From Jiangella muralis (GTDB lineage Bacteria; Actinomycetota; Actinomycetes; Jiangellales; Jiangellaceae): 64,000 nt of DNA. The DNA lies in the NCBI RefSeq assembly GCF_001270745.1, contig NZ_KQ434755.1, forward strand, positions 62,001 to 126,000. The letters run 5' to 3'. Positions within the stretch are counted from its first letter, which is position 1. Every line of letters begins with the position of its first letter. Below are positions 27,475 to 34,843 of this stretch, piece by piece. The notes below the pieces were generated by a model, which had not been told where the DNA came from, made no database searches, and saw nothing but the letters and a program-made list of their open reading frames with translations. A program made the position numbers and the translations under genes.

Positions 27475-27488
27475 GGCGGTCAACCGCC
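27475..27488. promoter_or_regulatory. Inverted repeat upstream of the CobK-like gene
   Basis: GGCGGT-CA-ACCGCC is a perfect six-base inverted repeat 16 bases before the ATG at 27505. It could be an operator or a leader hairpin. The upstream 70 bases are noticeably AT-richer than the genes around them, which fits a promoter, but no clear -35/-10 pair stands out. Confidence 0.3.
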
Positions 27489-27504
27489 GGGCCGGGAGTT
27501 GGGC

Positions 27505-28284
27505 ATGGCGACTCTGATCATCGGATCGACCACGTTGGTCACAGACCTGGTGATGGCATTCGAATACGGAGACCCGGACTACGTCCGGCTGGTGACTGAG
27601 GACAAGCCTGGCCGTGGCGAAGGGATCGTGTACGACGCTCACCCCGAGCCGACCGCGTTGGTGACGATGTTCCAGAGATATGCGGTGGACATGGTGATCA
27701 ACGCCGCAGAGCCCTATGCAGAGGACATGTCCGCTGCGGTGGCGGCTGCCTGCGACGTTGCCGGGCTACCGCTTCTCCGTGCGGTGCCACCGCCGTTCGA
27801 CGACGTTGCGGGATCTCCGCGGTGGAGGTGGGTGGCCTCGTTCGACGCAGCCGTGCGCGAGGCATCGCGACACCCGGGCGACGTCATGATCGCGCTGGAA
27901 CCGCTGCATCTCACGGCGCGGCTGGGCGACCTGGGCGGGCGATCGGCCATCAGCCACCGCAGACGGACCTCCATGGACCCTCAACTCCCTGGCTGGGTGC
28001 GGCAACCGGACGCCACTCGATACGGGCTTCGGGGAGCGATTTCCGTCATGGGCGCCGGGAACGTGCGTCTGCTGGTCGCGGCCGATTCCGGTGACACCGG
28101 TGTCAGGAACTTCCTGGAGGCCGCCGACCATCTCGGCATCGAGGTGATCATCGTTCGGAGACCGGAGCTGTCGAGCGGCCTCCATCGGCGCAGCGGGCCG
28201 GCCGGGCCCGTAGTGACCGACGCCTTGTCCGCTCTGGCCTGGCTTAGCGACGTACGAAGGCGCTCGGCCCAGCGTCGTTGCTGA
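27505..28284 (+). CDS. Divergent precorrin-6A reductase (CobK/CbiJ)-like protein
   Basis: A 259-residue protein with the layout of CobK, the NADPH-dependent reductase of aerobic cobalamin synthesis. The N-terminus TLIIGSTTLV corresponds to the Rossmann GGTxEA segment. INAAEPYAEDMSAAVAAAC corresponds to the conserved DATHPFA helix block. PRWRWVASFDAAVREA matches the GDRWxxV region. SGDTGVRNFLEAADHLGIE then IIVRRP match the C-terminal KNSGGxGT...VMVxRP block. Several key family residues are changed: GGT to GST, THPFA to AEPYA and KNSGG to ADSGD. No other cobalamin gene is present in the window. It may be a pathway enzyme displaced from its cluster or a homologue with a new role. The ATG is the first start that begins with the Rossmann strand. 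Confidence 0.7.
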   Translation: MATLIIGSTTLVTDLVMAFEYGDPDYVRLVTEDKPGRGEGIVYDAHPEPTALVTMFQRYAVDMVINAAEPYAEDMSAAVAAACDVAGLPLLRAVPPPFDDVAGSPRWRWVASFDAAVREASRHPGDVMIALEPLHLTARLGDLGGRSAISHRRRTSMDPQLPGWVRQPDATRYGLRGAISVMGAGNVRLLVAADSGDTGVRNFLEAADHLGIEVIIVRRPELSSGLHRRSGPAGPVVTDALSALAWLSDVRRRSAQRRC

Positions 28285-28567
28285 ATCCTGCTCTCGGCAC
28301 AAATGTCCGCCGCGTGGCCGGCTTCGTGCGTGGGCACGATGAACGCCGGCGACGGGATGTTCCAGCCGCCGGCCGTCGTCACTACCGCGAGCAGGGCGCC
28401 GCTGCCGTCGACTTCTTCACCCGGGTCACATCCGTCTACGTCGGACACGACTGAGCACGCCCACGAGCCCATCCCGGGGCACCCGGGAGCCGGCGTCTCG
28501 TCCCCGGCCCACCGGAGCCACCCGGTCGCGCTGCTGCCGGGGCCGGAGATCCGGGTGGGGGTCGACT
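28285..28567. other. Intergenic stretch between convergent genes
   Basis: About 280 bases without a convincing gene. A short plus-strand frame (GTG 28314 to stop 28454, 46 codons) ends in a protein-like segment, YREQGAAAVDFFTRV, with no recognisable start context. It could be a remnant of a lost gene. No clear terminator or promoter was found. Confidence 0.5.
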
Positions 28568-29554
28568 TCACGCACCGCCGGCGTCGCGTGATCCTTCGTG
28601 ATCATAGGTTGCTGTAGGGACCGCGAGCCCGGCGGCGCCGGGGGCGGACGCCGTCGCTCCCGTGTGGTGCCGAGCGAGGAGGTCCAGTCCGAGCCGCGCC
28701 CGGCGCACGCGTTCGCGGCTCAGCGCGACGGCAGTGGCCTCGAGATGGGTGCCGGACGGGTACACGTCGGGCGCGTTGCGCAACCCGAACTTCACGTGCA
28801 CGGGTGCGGCGACGGTGATGATGCGGCCGATCTCGTGGTGCCGGACGAACCCGCCGATGTTGTCGGGCGCCTCGACGTAGACGTCCAGGGGCACGGACAC
28901 GGCGGCGCGGATCGCGGCCAGCTGCGGCAGCGTCAGGTCGGTCGGCACGTTGATGGTGTCGGCGCCGAGATCCTCCAGGACCCGCGCCGTCGCCGGGTTC
29001 GACGCGGGCAGCATGACCGACGTCTTGGCCTGCATGTCCGGAGGCAGGTCGCCGGACGAACGCAGCCGGCCGAATACCGACAGCACGCCGAGGTCGGCGA
29101 TGAGCACGCTGCGGAAGCCATGCTCGGCGGCCCGCACGATCTCGTCGACGACGGCGGCCACCTGGTCCTGGCCGTGCGCGGTCGGCGCGACGGCCGCGCC
29201 CGCGGCAGCACGCGCCATCGCCGACGTCCCCCAGCCGGCGCACGGCCGGGCGAACAGGCTGACCTCCACGGCGGCAGCGGCGGCCGTCGCGGCCATCCGA
29301 TCCAGCTCGTCGGCGGTGAGCAGCCCGACGCCGGTGCCCTGGGAGATCCGGGTGACCGGGACGTCCAGCTCGCGGGCCACCTCGAGGACGGCGTCGAGGC
29401 AGGCCGGGCCCTCGACGCTGGGGATCTCGACGCGGTACTCGGCGCCGTCGGGGAACCGCAACTGCGACGCCGGCAGGTCGTACGCGTCCGAACCCGGCAG
29501 CCCGACGCGGGCCAGCAGCGCCGCCGGGTCCGGAGCGGTGCGCGCGGCGGTCAC
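28568..29554 (-). CDS. U32-peptidase-like TIM-barrel protein of uncertain function
   Basis: A 328-residue protein. The central part looks like the U32 (collagenase-like) TIM-barrel fold: HGFRSVLIADLGVLSVFG, then VLEDLGADTINVPTDLTLPQ. This resembles the segment in which U32 proteins place a short beta-strand before a conserved Glu. VDEIVRAAEHG and VPLDVYVEAPDNIGG are other recognisable blocks. Clear Cys residues of the classical U32 iron-sulphur motif are not seen. The ATG overlaps the stop of the enolase-superfamily gene, so the two proteins probably act in one pathway. The fold call is moderate and no reaction is assigned. Confidence 0.5.
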   Translation of the reverse strand: MTAARTAPDPAALLARVGLPGSDAYDLPASQLRFPDGAEYRVEIPSVEGPACLDAVLEVARELDVPVTRISQGTGVGLLTADELDRMAATAAAAAVEVSLFARPCAGWGTSAMARAAAGAAVAPTAHGQDQVAAVVDEIVRAAEHGFRSVLIADLGVLSVFGRLRSSGDLPPDMQAKTSVMLPASNPATARVLEDLGADTINVPTDLTLPQLAAIRAAVSVPLDVYVEAPDNIGGFVRHHEIGRIITVAAPVHVKFGLRNAPDVYPSGTHLEATAVALSRERVRRARLGLDLLARHHTGATASAPGAAGLAVPTATYDHEGSRDAGGA

Positions 29555-30720
29555 GACGACACCGCCGACAGCGAGTCGCGCCGCTCCCAGCCCTCACGCA
29601 TGAGGTTGAAGTGGACGTGGGTGCGCGGATGCTCGGCGCACGCGTCGTGGTCGAGCCGGACGCCGAGCCCGGGCGCCGTCGGCAGCGCGAAGGCGCCGTC
29701 GGAGGCGTCGACCGACGGCGCCCCCGTCACCAGGCCGGCCACCCACGGGTCGGCGAAGTCGTTGAAGTGTTCGAGCACCTTGAGTCCGGGAGCGGCGGCC
29801 GCGAAGTGCACGTTCGCGGCGGTGCCGACCGGGCCGCAGACGTTGTGCGGCGCGAGCTGCAGGTTGTACGCCTCGGCCCAGCCGGCCAGCTTGCGCAGCC
29901 CGGTGAACCCGCCGATGTGGGTGAGATCGGCCTGAATGACGTCGACCAGCCCGCCGGTGATCAGCTCGCGGAACTCCGGCACGCTGTGCACCCGCTCGCC
30001 GGTCGCGATCGGCGCCGTCGTGGCCGCCCGGACTTGACGGAGTCCGGCGACGTCGTGCGGCGGGACCGGCTCCTCCAGCCACGCGGGATCGAGTGGCGTC
30101 AGCGCCGCGGCGACCCGGGCCGCGGTGGCCGCGGTGAACCGTCCGTGCATCTCGATCATCAGCGCGACGTCGGGCCCGACGGCGTCGCGGACGGCGCCGA
30201 CGATCGCGACGGCGCGCCGCAGCTCGGACGGCGACAGCTCGGCCGTCGCCGCGCCGAACGGGTCGATCTTCAGGCCGCGGTACCCGCGCGCGACGACGGC
30301 GCGCGCGAGCGAGGCGATTTCCTCCGGGTCGCGGCCGCCCTGGTACCAGCCGTTGGCGTACGCCGGAATCCGGGAACGCATCGTGCCGCCGAGCAGCCGG
30401 TGCACCGGCACTCCGAGCGCCTGGCCCATGAGGTCGTGGTATGCCATGTCGAGCGTGGCCAGCGCCGTGGCAGTGACCTCGCCGACGCGGCCGTACTCCT
30501 CCCACGTCAGCTGCCAGGCCAGCTTCTCGACGTCGAACGGGTCGGACCCGATGACGTAGCGGCGGGACAGTTCGGCGATGCAGGCCAGCAGCGTGTCGGT
30601 CTTGTTGAGCATGCGCGCCTCGCCCAGCCCGACGCGGCCGTCGTCGGTGATGACCTCGACGAACGTCAGCTCGCGCCAGGGCGTCCCGACGACGGTGGTG
30701 CGGACTTCACTGATCTTCAC
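29551..30720 (-). CDS. Mandelate racemase/muconate lactonizing enzyme family protein (acid-sugar dehydratase-like)
   Basis: A 389-residue enolase-superfamily enzyme. The N-terminal capping domain runs to about residue 125 (MKISEVRTTVV, then WEEYGRVGEV). The barrel shows LKIDPFG, IEMHGRF, WLEEPVPP, IATGERV and APHNVCGP. The His in MHGRF and the His in APHN sit where galactonate-dehydratase-type enzymes keep their catalytic histidines. The first metal ligand position is Glu (IEMHG) rather than the usual Asp. The likely reaction is dehydration of a sugar acid. It is encoded between the GntR gene and the U32-like gene, opposite a sugar importer and a beta-L-arabinofuranosidase, which suggests an arabinose-related or other plant-sugar acid as substrate. 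Confidence 0.88.
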   Translation of the reverse strand: MKISEVRTTVVGTPWRELTFVEVITDDGRVGLGEARMLNKTDTLLACIAELSRRYVIGSDPFDVEKLAWQLTWEEYGRVGEVTATALATLDMAYHDLMGQALGVPVHRLLGGTMRSRIPAYANGWYQGGRDPEEIASLARAVVARGYRGLKIDPFGAATAELSPSELRRAVAIVGAVRDAVGPDVALMIEMHGRFTAATAARVAAALTPLDPAWLEEPVPPHDVAGLRQVRAATTAPIATGERVHSVPEFRELITGGLVDVIQADLTHIGGFTGLRKLAGWAEAYNLQLAPHNVCGPVGTAANVHFAAAAPGLKVLEHFNDFADPWVAGLVTGAPSVDASDGAFALPTAPGLGVRLDHDACAEHPRTHVHFNLMREGWERRDSLSAVSS

Positions 30721-30735
30721 GCGTGCTCCTGTCGG

Positions 30736-31488
30736 TCATTCGGGGTGCGTGGTGCCGGCCGCGAGATCCGGCGGCCGTGACAGCGCGGTGCGCAGGTCGT
30801 GGCGGGTGTGGACGAGGTGCGAGCGCATGGCCGCGGCGGCTGCCTCGGGGTCGCGGGCGCGGACGGCGTCGAGGATGGCGCGGTGCTCGGCGAGGAGGTC
30901 GTCGATGGCCTTGCCGCGCACGAGGTAGGCGCGCAGGCTCTTCAGCCGGCTGCTGTGCAGCGGCTCTTCCATGCCCTCGACCAGGAAGCTGAGCATCTGG
31001 TTGCCGCTGGCGGCTGCGACGGCCGCGTGGAACCGGACGTCGGCGAGGTTCAGCGCCTCCTCGTCCTCGGCCCGGTACATGCTCTCCAGGCTCAGCTCCA
31101 GCGCGGTGACGTCGGTGCGGCTGGCGTTGGTGGCGGCCAGCAGCGCGGCGTGCACCTCGATGGCCATGCGGACCTCGAGGAGGTCGAGCAGCGTACGCGG
31201 GTCGCGGCGCAGCGCGGCGGTGAAGAATCCGCTGACGGGCGCTGCGTTGGGGAACGCGACGGTCGGGCGGCGGCCCTGCCTGATCTCCAGCAGGCCGCGG
31301 GCGCTGAGGTTGCGCACCGCTTCGCGTACGGTCAGCCGGCTGATGCCCAGCTGGCCCGCGAGCTCCGCCTCCGACGGCAGGGCCGCGCCGGGCTGCACCT
31401 CGCCGGCGAAGATCAGGTCCTCGAGATGCCGGACCGCTCGATCGGTCAACGGCTCGGACCGGCCGTCGCCGTCCTGACTGCTCGTCAC
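30736..31488 (-). CDS. GntR-family transcriptional regulator (FadR subfamily)
   Basis: A 250-residue FCD-type regulator. The winged helix is near residues 15-80, with AELAGQLGISRLTVREAVRNL as the helix-turn-helix. The C-terminal all-helical FCD domain includes LEVRMAIEV, DVRFHAAV and HRAILDAV, the usual positions of metal-binding Asp and His residues. GTG at 31488 is chosen because GCGGAGAG lies about eight bases upstream; the frame is open further (GTG at 31503 and 31512). It is the first gene of a minus-strand operon and faces the sugar importer operon. It probably controls both through the shared 230-base region, where two palindromic elements are seen. Confidence 0.9.
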   Translation of the reverse strand: MTSSQDGDGRSEPLTDRAVRHLEDLIFAGEVQPGAALPSEAELAGQLGISRLTVREAVRNLSARGLLEIRQGRRPTVAFPNAAPVSGFFTAALRRDPRTLLDLLEVRMAIEVHAALLAATNASRTDVTALELSLESMYRAEDEEALNLADVRFHAAVAAASGNQMLSFLVEGMEEPLHSSRLKSLRAYLVRGKAIDDLLAEHRAILDAVRARDPEAAAAAMRSHLVHTRHDLRTALSRPPDLAAGTTHPE

Positions 31489-31517
31489 TGTGCTCTCCGC
31501 CACGGACGTCACTATGG

Positions 31518-31527
31518 CAGATATCTG
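31518..31527. promoter_or_regulatory. Palindromic operator candidate upstream of the GntR gene
   Basis: CAGATATCTG is a perfect ten-base palindrome 30 bases upstream of the chosen GntR start. The flanking ATCTGAT recurs at 31632-31638 in the same intergenic region, near the sugar importer promoter. It is a candidate autoregulatory site. Confidence 0.35.
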
Positions 31528-31661
31528 ATGAGCTTCCAAGACCATGTGGCGAAGATTCGCCGTCGAGCTGCACGTTAGGGGGGAACTGGGCGGCAGCGGG
31601 TCACACTGTCGGCACAAGCTCTTGCTAACTCATCTGATAGGTGTCATGGTGTCCCGCAGAT

Positions 31662-31671
31662 AGGTAGACCT
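31662..31671. promoter_or_regulatory. Operator candidate upstream of the sugar importer
   Basis: AGGT-AG-ACCT is a perfect inverted repeat with a two-base centre, within a longer imperfect repeat GCAG-N10-CTGC (31656-31673). It is 48 bases before the binding-protein start. It may be a GntR site, but its arms differ from the CAGATATCTG element. Confidence 0.3.
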
Positions 31672-31719
31672 GCAATCCGGTCCGGCCGACGGCGGCCGGT
31701 GTGATGAGGAGAGACGGGC

Positions 31720-33009
31720 ATGGCGCGACACAGTGGTCGGCGACGGTGGTCTGTCGGGCTCGCGGCGGCGGTGACACTCGCCCTGGCCGCGTGCGGCTCG
31801 GGCGACGACGCGGCGGAGATGACGGGCGAGGCCGTCGACGACGGCACCACCATCACCATGTGGGTCCGGGCGGCGACGGCGGCGCAGAGTCAGGCGCTGG
31901 TCGACGCGTACAACGCCTCGCACGAGAACCAGGTGCAGCTCACCGTGGTGCCGACCGACAACTACCTGCAGAAGGTGGGCGTCGCGGCCGGCTCCGGCGA
32001 CCTGCCCGACCTGCTCGCGTCGGACGTCATCTACACGCCGAACTTCACGTCGAAGAACATGTACCTCGACATCACCGACCGGGTCGAGCAGCTGGACTTC
32101 GCCGACGCGCTGGCGCCGTCGCACATGAAGCTGGGCACGTACGAGGGCGAGACGTACACCGTCCCGCACAACGTCGCGGTGTCCGCGCTGTTCCAGAACG
32201 ACGTGCTGCTCGAGCAGGCCGGCGTCGACCCGTCCGTCGCGCCGGCCACGCTGGCCGACCTCGCCGCCAACGCCGAGAAGGTCGCGGCGCTCGGCGGCGA
32301 CGCCGTCGGGCTCTACTACACCGGCAACAACGGCGGCAGCATCTCGTTCACGCACTTCCCGGCCGTGTGGGCGTCCGGCGGCGAGCCGCTGAACGACGAC
32401 GGCACCGCGGCGAACCTCGACAGCCCCGAGGTCGTCGAGGTGTTCCAGGCGTTCAACGACATGTTCGCCTCGGGCGCGACGGCCGACGCCGTCCGCAACG
32501 AGTCCGGCCCCACCCGTGACGAGGTGTTCGCCGGCGGCAACGTCGGCTACATGCTGGCCAGCAACTCGGTGCTGCAGAACGTCACCGAGACCGACCAGCT
32601 GAAGATCGGCGTCAACGGCATCCCGGGCACCACCGGCGACGTGTCGACGTTCGTCGGTGGCGACGTCATCGGCATCTCGGCCAACTCCGAGCACGCCGAC
32701 GCCGCGTGGGACTTCCTGTCCTGGTCACTGTCCGACGACGCGCAGCTGGAGGTGTTCGCGAAGAGCGACAACCTCACCGTGCGCACCGACCTCGCCGACA
32801 ACGAGTACGCCGCCGCCGACCCCCGGCAGGTCACGCTGAACGAGCTGATCGTCAAGGGGCACACGCCATACGCGCTCAATTACGGCCAGACCTTCAACGA
32901 CCCGAACGGGCCGTGGCTGGAGGCCGCCCGCGGCGCGCTGTTCGGCGACGACGCGGCCGGCGCGCTGTCCGCGTCGCTCGACGCCGTGAACTCGTCGCTG
33001 GCCCGGTAG
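31720..33009 (+). CDS. Carbohydrate ABC importer substrate-binding lipoprotein (family 1)
   Basis: A 429-residue extracytoplasmic binding protein of the CUT1 class. The signal peptide ends in the lipobox LAAC at about residue 27. The mature protein shows TITMWVRAATAAQSQALVDAYN, LPDLLASDVIY and the C-terminal AWDFLSWSLSDDAQ, all typical of MalE-like sugar-binding proteins. It starts an operon with two permeases and the GH127 enzyme. No ATPase gene is in the operon, so it probably uses a shared MsiK-type ATPase encoded elsewhere, as is common in actinomycetes. The sugar is probably an arabinose-containing oligosaccharide, inferred from the GH127 gene. Confidence 0.93.
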   Translation: MARHSGRRRWSVGLAAAVTLALAACGSGDDAAEMTGEAVDDGTTITMWVRAATAAQSQALVDAYNASHENQVQLTVVPTDNYLQKVGVAAGSGDLPDLLASDVIYTPNFTSKNMYLDITDRVEQLDFADALAPSHMKLGTYEGETYTVPHNVAVSALFQNDVLLEQAGVDPSVAPATLADLAANAEKVAALGGDAVGLYYTGNNGGSISFTHFPAVWASGGEPLNDDGTAANLDSPEVVEVFQAFNDMFASGATADAVRNESGPTRDEVFAGGNVGYMLASNSVLQNVTETDQLKIGVNGIPGTTGDVSTFVGGDVIGISANSEHADAAWDFLSWSLSDDAQLEVFAKSDNLTVRTDLADNEYAAADPRQVTLNELIVKGHTPYALNYGQTFNDPNGPWLEAARGALFGDDAAGALSASLDAVNSSLAR

Positions 33010-33015
33010 CTCCGC

Positions 33016-33948
33016 GTGGCCGCCACCTCCACCACACCGGCCGTCCGGCCCGGTGCCCCGCCGCGGCGCACGTCGCGGCGGGGCCTCCGGGGCCTGGTCG
33101 GCCTGGCCTACGCCACGCCCGCCGCGCTGATCGTCGTCCTGCTGTTCCTGGTGCCGATCGGCATGGCGGTGTGGATGTCGGTGAACGACTGGCCGCTGAT
33201 CGGCGAGCCGGAGTTCAACGGCGTCGACAACTACCGGGCCATCGCCGACAACCAGCTGTTCCTCGACTCCATCTGGTTCACCGTCAAGTACACGGTGGTC
33301 GTGACCGTCCTGTACCTGGTCATCGGGCTCGGGCTGGCGCTGCTGGTGCAGGAGTCGCGGCCTGGCGTCGGGCTGTTCCGGACGGCGTTCTTCCTGCCCT
33401 CCGTGGTGGGGCTGGCGTCGGCGTCGCTGCTGTTCTACGCGCTGTACAACAACGAGTACGGCCCGCTCGACGACCTGCTGCGGGCGATCGGGCTGTCCAG
33501 CGGCAACCCCGACTTCCTCGGCACCCCGGACAACGCGTTCGCGTCCACCGTCGTGATGGTGACCTGGCGGTTCGCCGGCTTCAACATGCTGATCCTGCTG
33601 ACCGGGCTGCAGGCGATCCCGGGCGAGGTGTACGAGGCGTCGCGCATGGACGGCGCGTCGTGGTGGCAGACGCTGCGGCACGTGACGCTGCCGCTGCTGC
33701 GTCCGTCCATCGCGCTGGTGCTGATCCTGACCGTGACCGGCTCGCTGCTGGCGTTCGAGCCGTTCTACGTGCTGACCGCCGGCGGTCCCGACAACAGCAC
33801 GGTGACCATGGTCATCGCGATGTTCCGCGAGGCGTTCACGCTGTTCGACCTCGGCCGCTCGGCCGCGCTGGCGATCGTCCTGCTGGTGGTGCTGGTCGCG
33901 CTGAACGCCGTCCAGCTGCTGGTGCTGCGGAAGGACAAGACCCGATGA
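33016..33948 (+). CDS. Sugar ABC importer permease (MalF/UgpA type)
   Basis: A 310-residue membrane permease with six hydrophobic segments after a basic N-terminus. The EAA loop is EVYEASRMDGASWWQTLRHVTLP, which contacts the ATPase. It begins with GTG six bases after the binding-protein stop. Together with the next gene it forms the channel of a CUT1 sugar importer. Confidence 0.93.
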   Translation: MAATSTTPAVRPGAPPRRTSRRGLRGLVGLAYATPAALIVVLLFLVPIGMAVWMSVNDWPLIGEPEFNGVDNYRAIADNQLFLDSIWFTVKYTVVVTVLYLVIGLGLALLVQESRPGVGLFRTAFFLPSVVGLASASLLFYALYNNEYGPLDDLLRAIGLSSGNPDFLGTPDNAFASTVVMVTWRFAGFNMLILLTGLQAIPGEVYEASRMDGASWWQTLRHVTLPLLRPSIALVLILTVTGSLLAFEPFYVLTAGGPDNSTVTMVIAMFREAFTLFDLGRSAALAIVLLVVLVALNAVQLLVLRKDKTR

Positions 33949-34841
33949 GCGCGACGATGCAGCAGACGGCGAGCGCCCGGCCCACGCCGCCGCCGCCCGC
34001 GGCCGCGACGCGGCGCCGCCGCGTCCGCAGGGCCGCCCGCAGCACCGGGTTCTACGGCTTCGCGACGGCGCTGGCGGTGCTGTTCCTCAGCCCGCTGGTG
34101 TGGTCGTCGGTGCGCTCGGTCACCGGTGGCCAGGCGACCGGCGGCGAGGGCACCTACGGCACGAAGAACTACGAGCGGCTGGCCGACTACGGCGAGGGCC
34201 TGCTCGTCTACCTGTGGAACAGCGTCGCGGTGTCGGCGCTGACGGTGGCCGGCACGCTGGTCGTGGCGGTGCTGGCCGGGTACGCGTTCGCCCGCTACGA
34301 GTTCCCGGGCAAGAACCTGCTGTTCCTGTCGGCGCTGGCGATCCTGATGATCCCGCACCCGACCATCCTGGTACCGCTCTACCAGCTGTTCGGCTACGTC
34401 GGGCTGCAGAACTCGCTGGTCGGGCTGAGCCTCGTGCTGGTGATGTTCCAGCTGCCGTTCGCGCTGTTCATGATGCGCAACGCATTCGAGGCGCTGCCCA
34501 AGGAGCTGGAGGAGAGCGCACTGATGGACGGCTGCACCTCGTTCGGCGCGCTGCGCCGGGTGCTGCTGCGCGCGGTGCTGCCGTCGATGATCACGGTCGG
34601 GCTGTTCGCGTTCCTCGCGTCGTGGAACGAGTTCATCGCGCCGCTGATCTTCCTCAGCGACGGCGCCAAGTTCACCCTGCCGGTGGCGCTGGTGAGCCTG
34701 CGCAGCGGCGAGTTCGGCTCGGTCGACCTCGGCGCGCTGCAGGCCGGCATCGTCGTGACGGCCATCCCCTGCGTGCTGATCTTCCTGCTGCTGCAGCGGC
34801 ACTACATGCGCGGGTTCATGTCCGGCGCACTGAAAGGCTGA
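33945..34841 (+). CDS. Sugar ABC importer permease (MalG/UgpE type)
   Basis: A 298-residue permease. A Pro- and Arg-rich cytosolic N-terminus of about 35 residues is followed by six membrane segments. The EAA loop is LEESALMDGCTSFGALRRVLLRAVLP. The ATG overlaps the previous stop (ATGA). It completes the importer channel; the GH127 gene follows three bases after the stop. Confidence 0.93.
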   Translation: MSATMQQTASARPTPPPPAAATRRRRVRRAARSTGFYGFATALAVLFLSPLVWSSVRSVTGGQATGGEGTYGTKNYERLADYGEGLLVYLWNSVAVSALTVAGTLVVAVLAGYAFARYEFPGKNLLFLSALAILMIPHPTILVPLYQLFGYVGLQNSLVGLSLVLVMFQLPFALFMMRNAFEALPKELEESALMDGCTSFGALRRVLLRAVLPSMITVGLFAFLASWNEFIAPLIFLSDGAKFTLPVALVSLRSGEFGSVDLGALQAGIVVTAIPCVLIFLLLQRHYMRGFMSGALKG

Positions 34842-34843
34842 CG

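Noticed and set aside
27981-28571. Minus-strand frame of 196 codons across the gap at 28.3 kb
   Set aside because: More than half lies antisense to the CobK-like gene and the rest has no recognisable motif or ribosome site.
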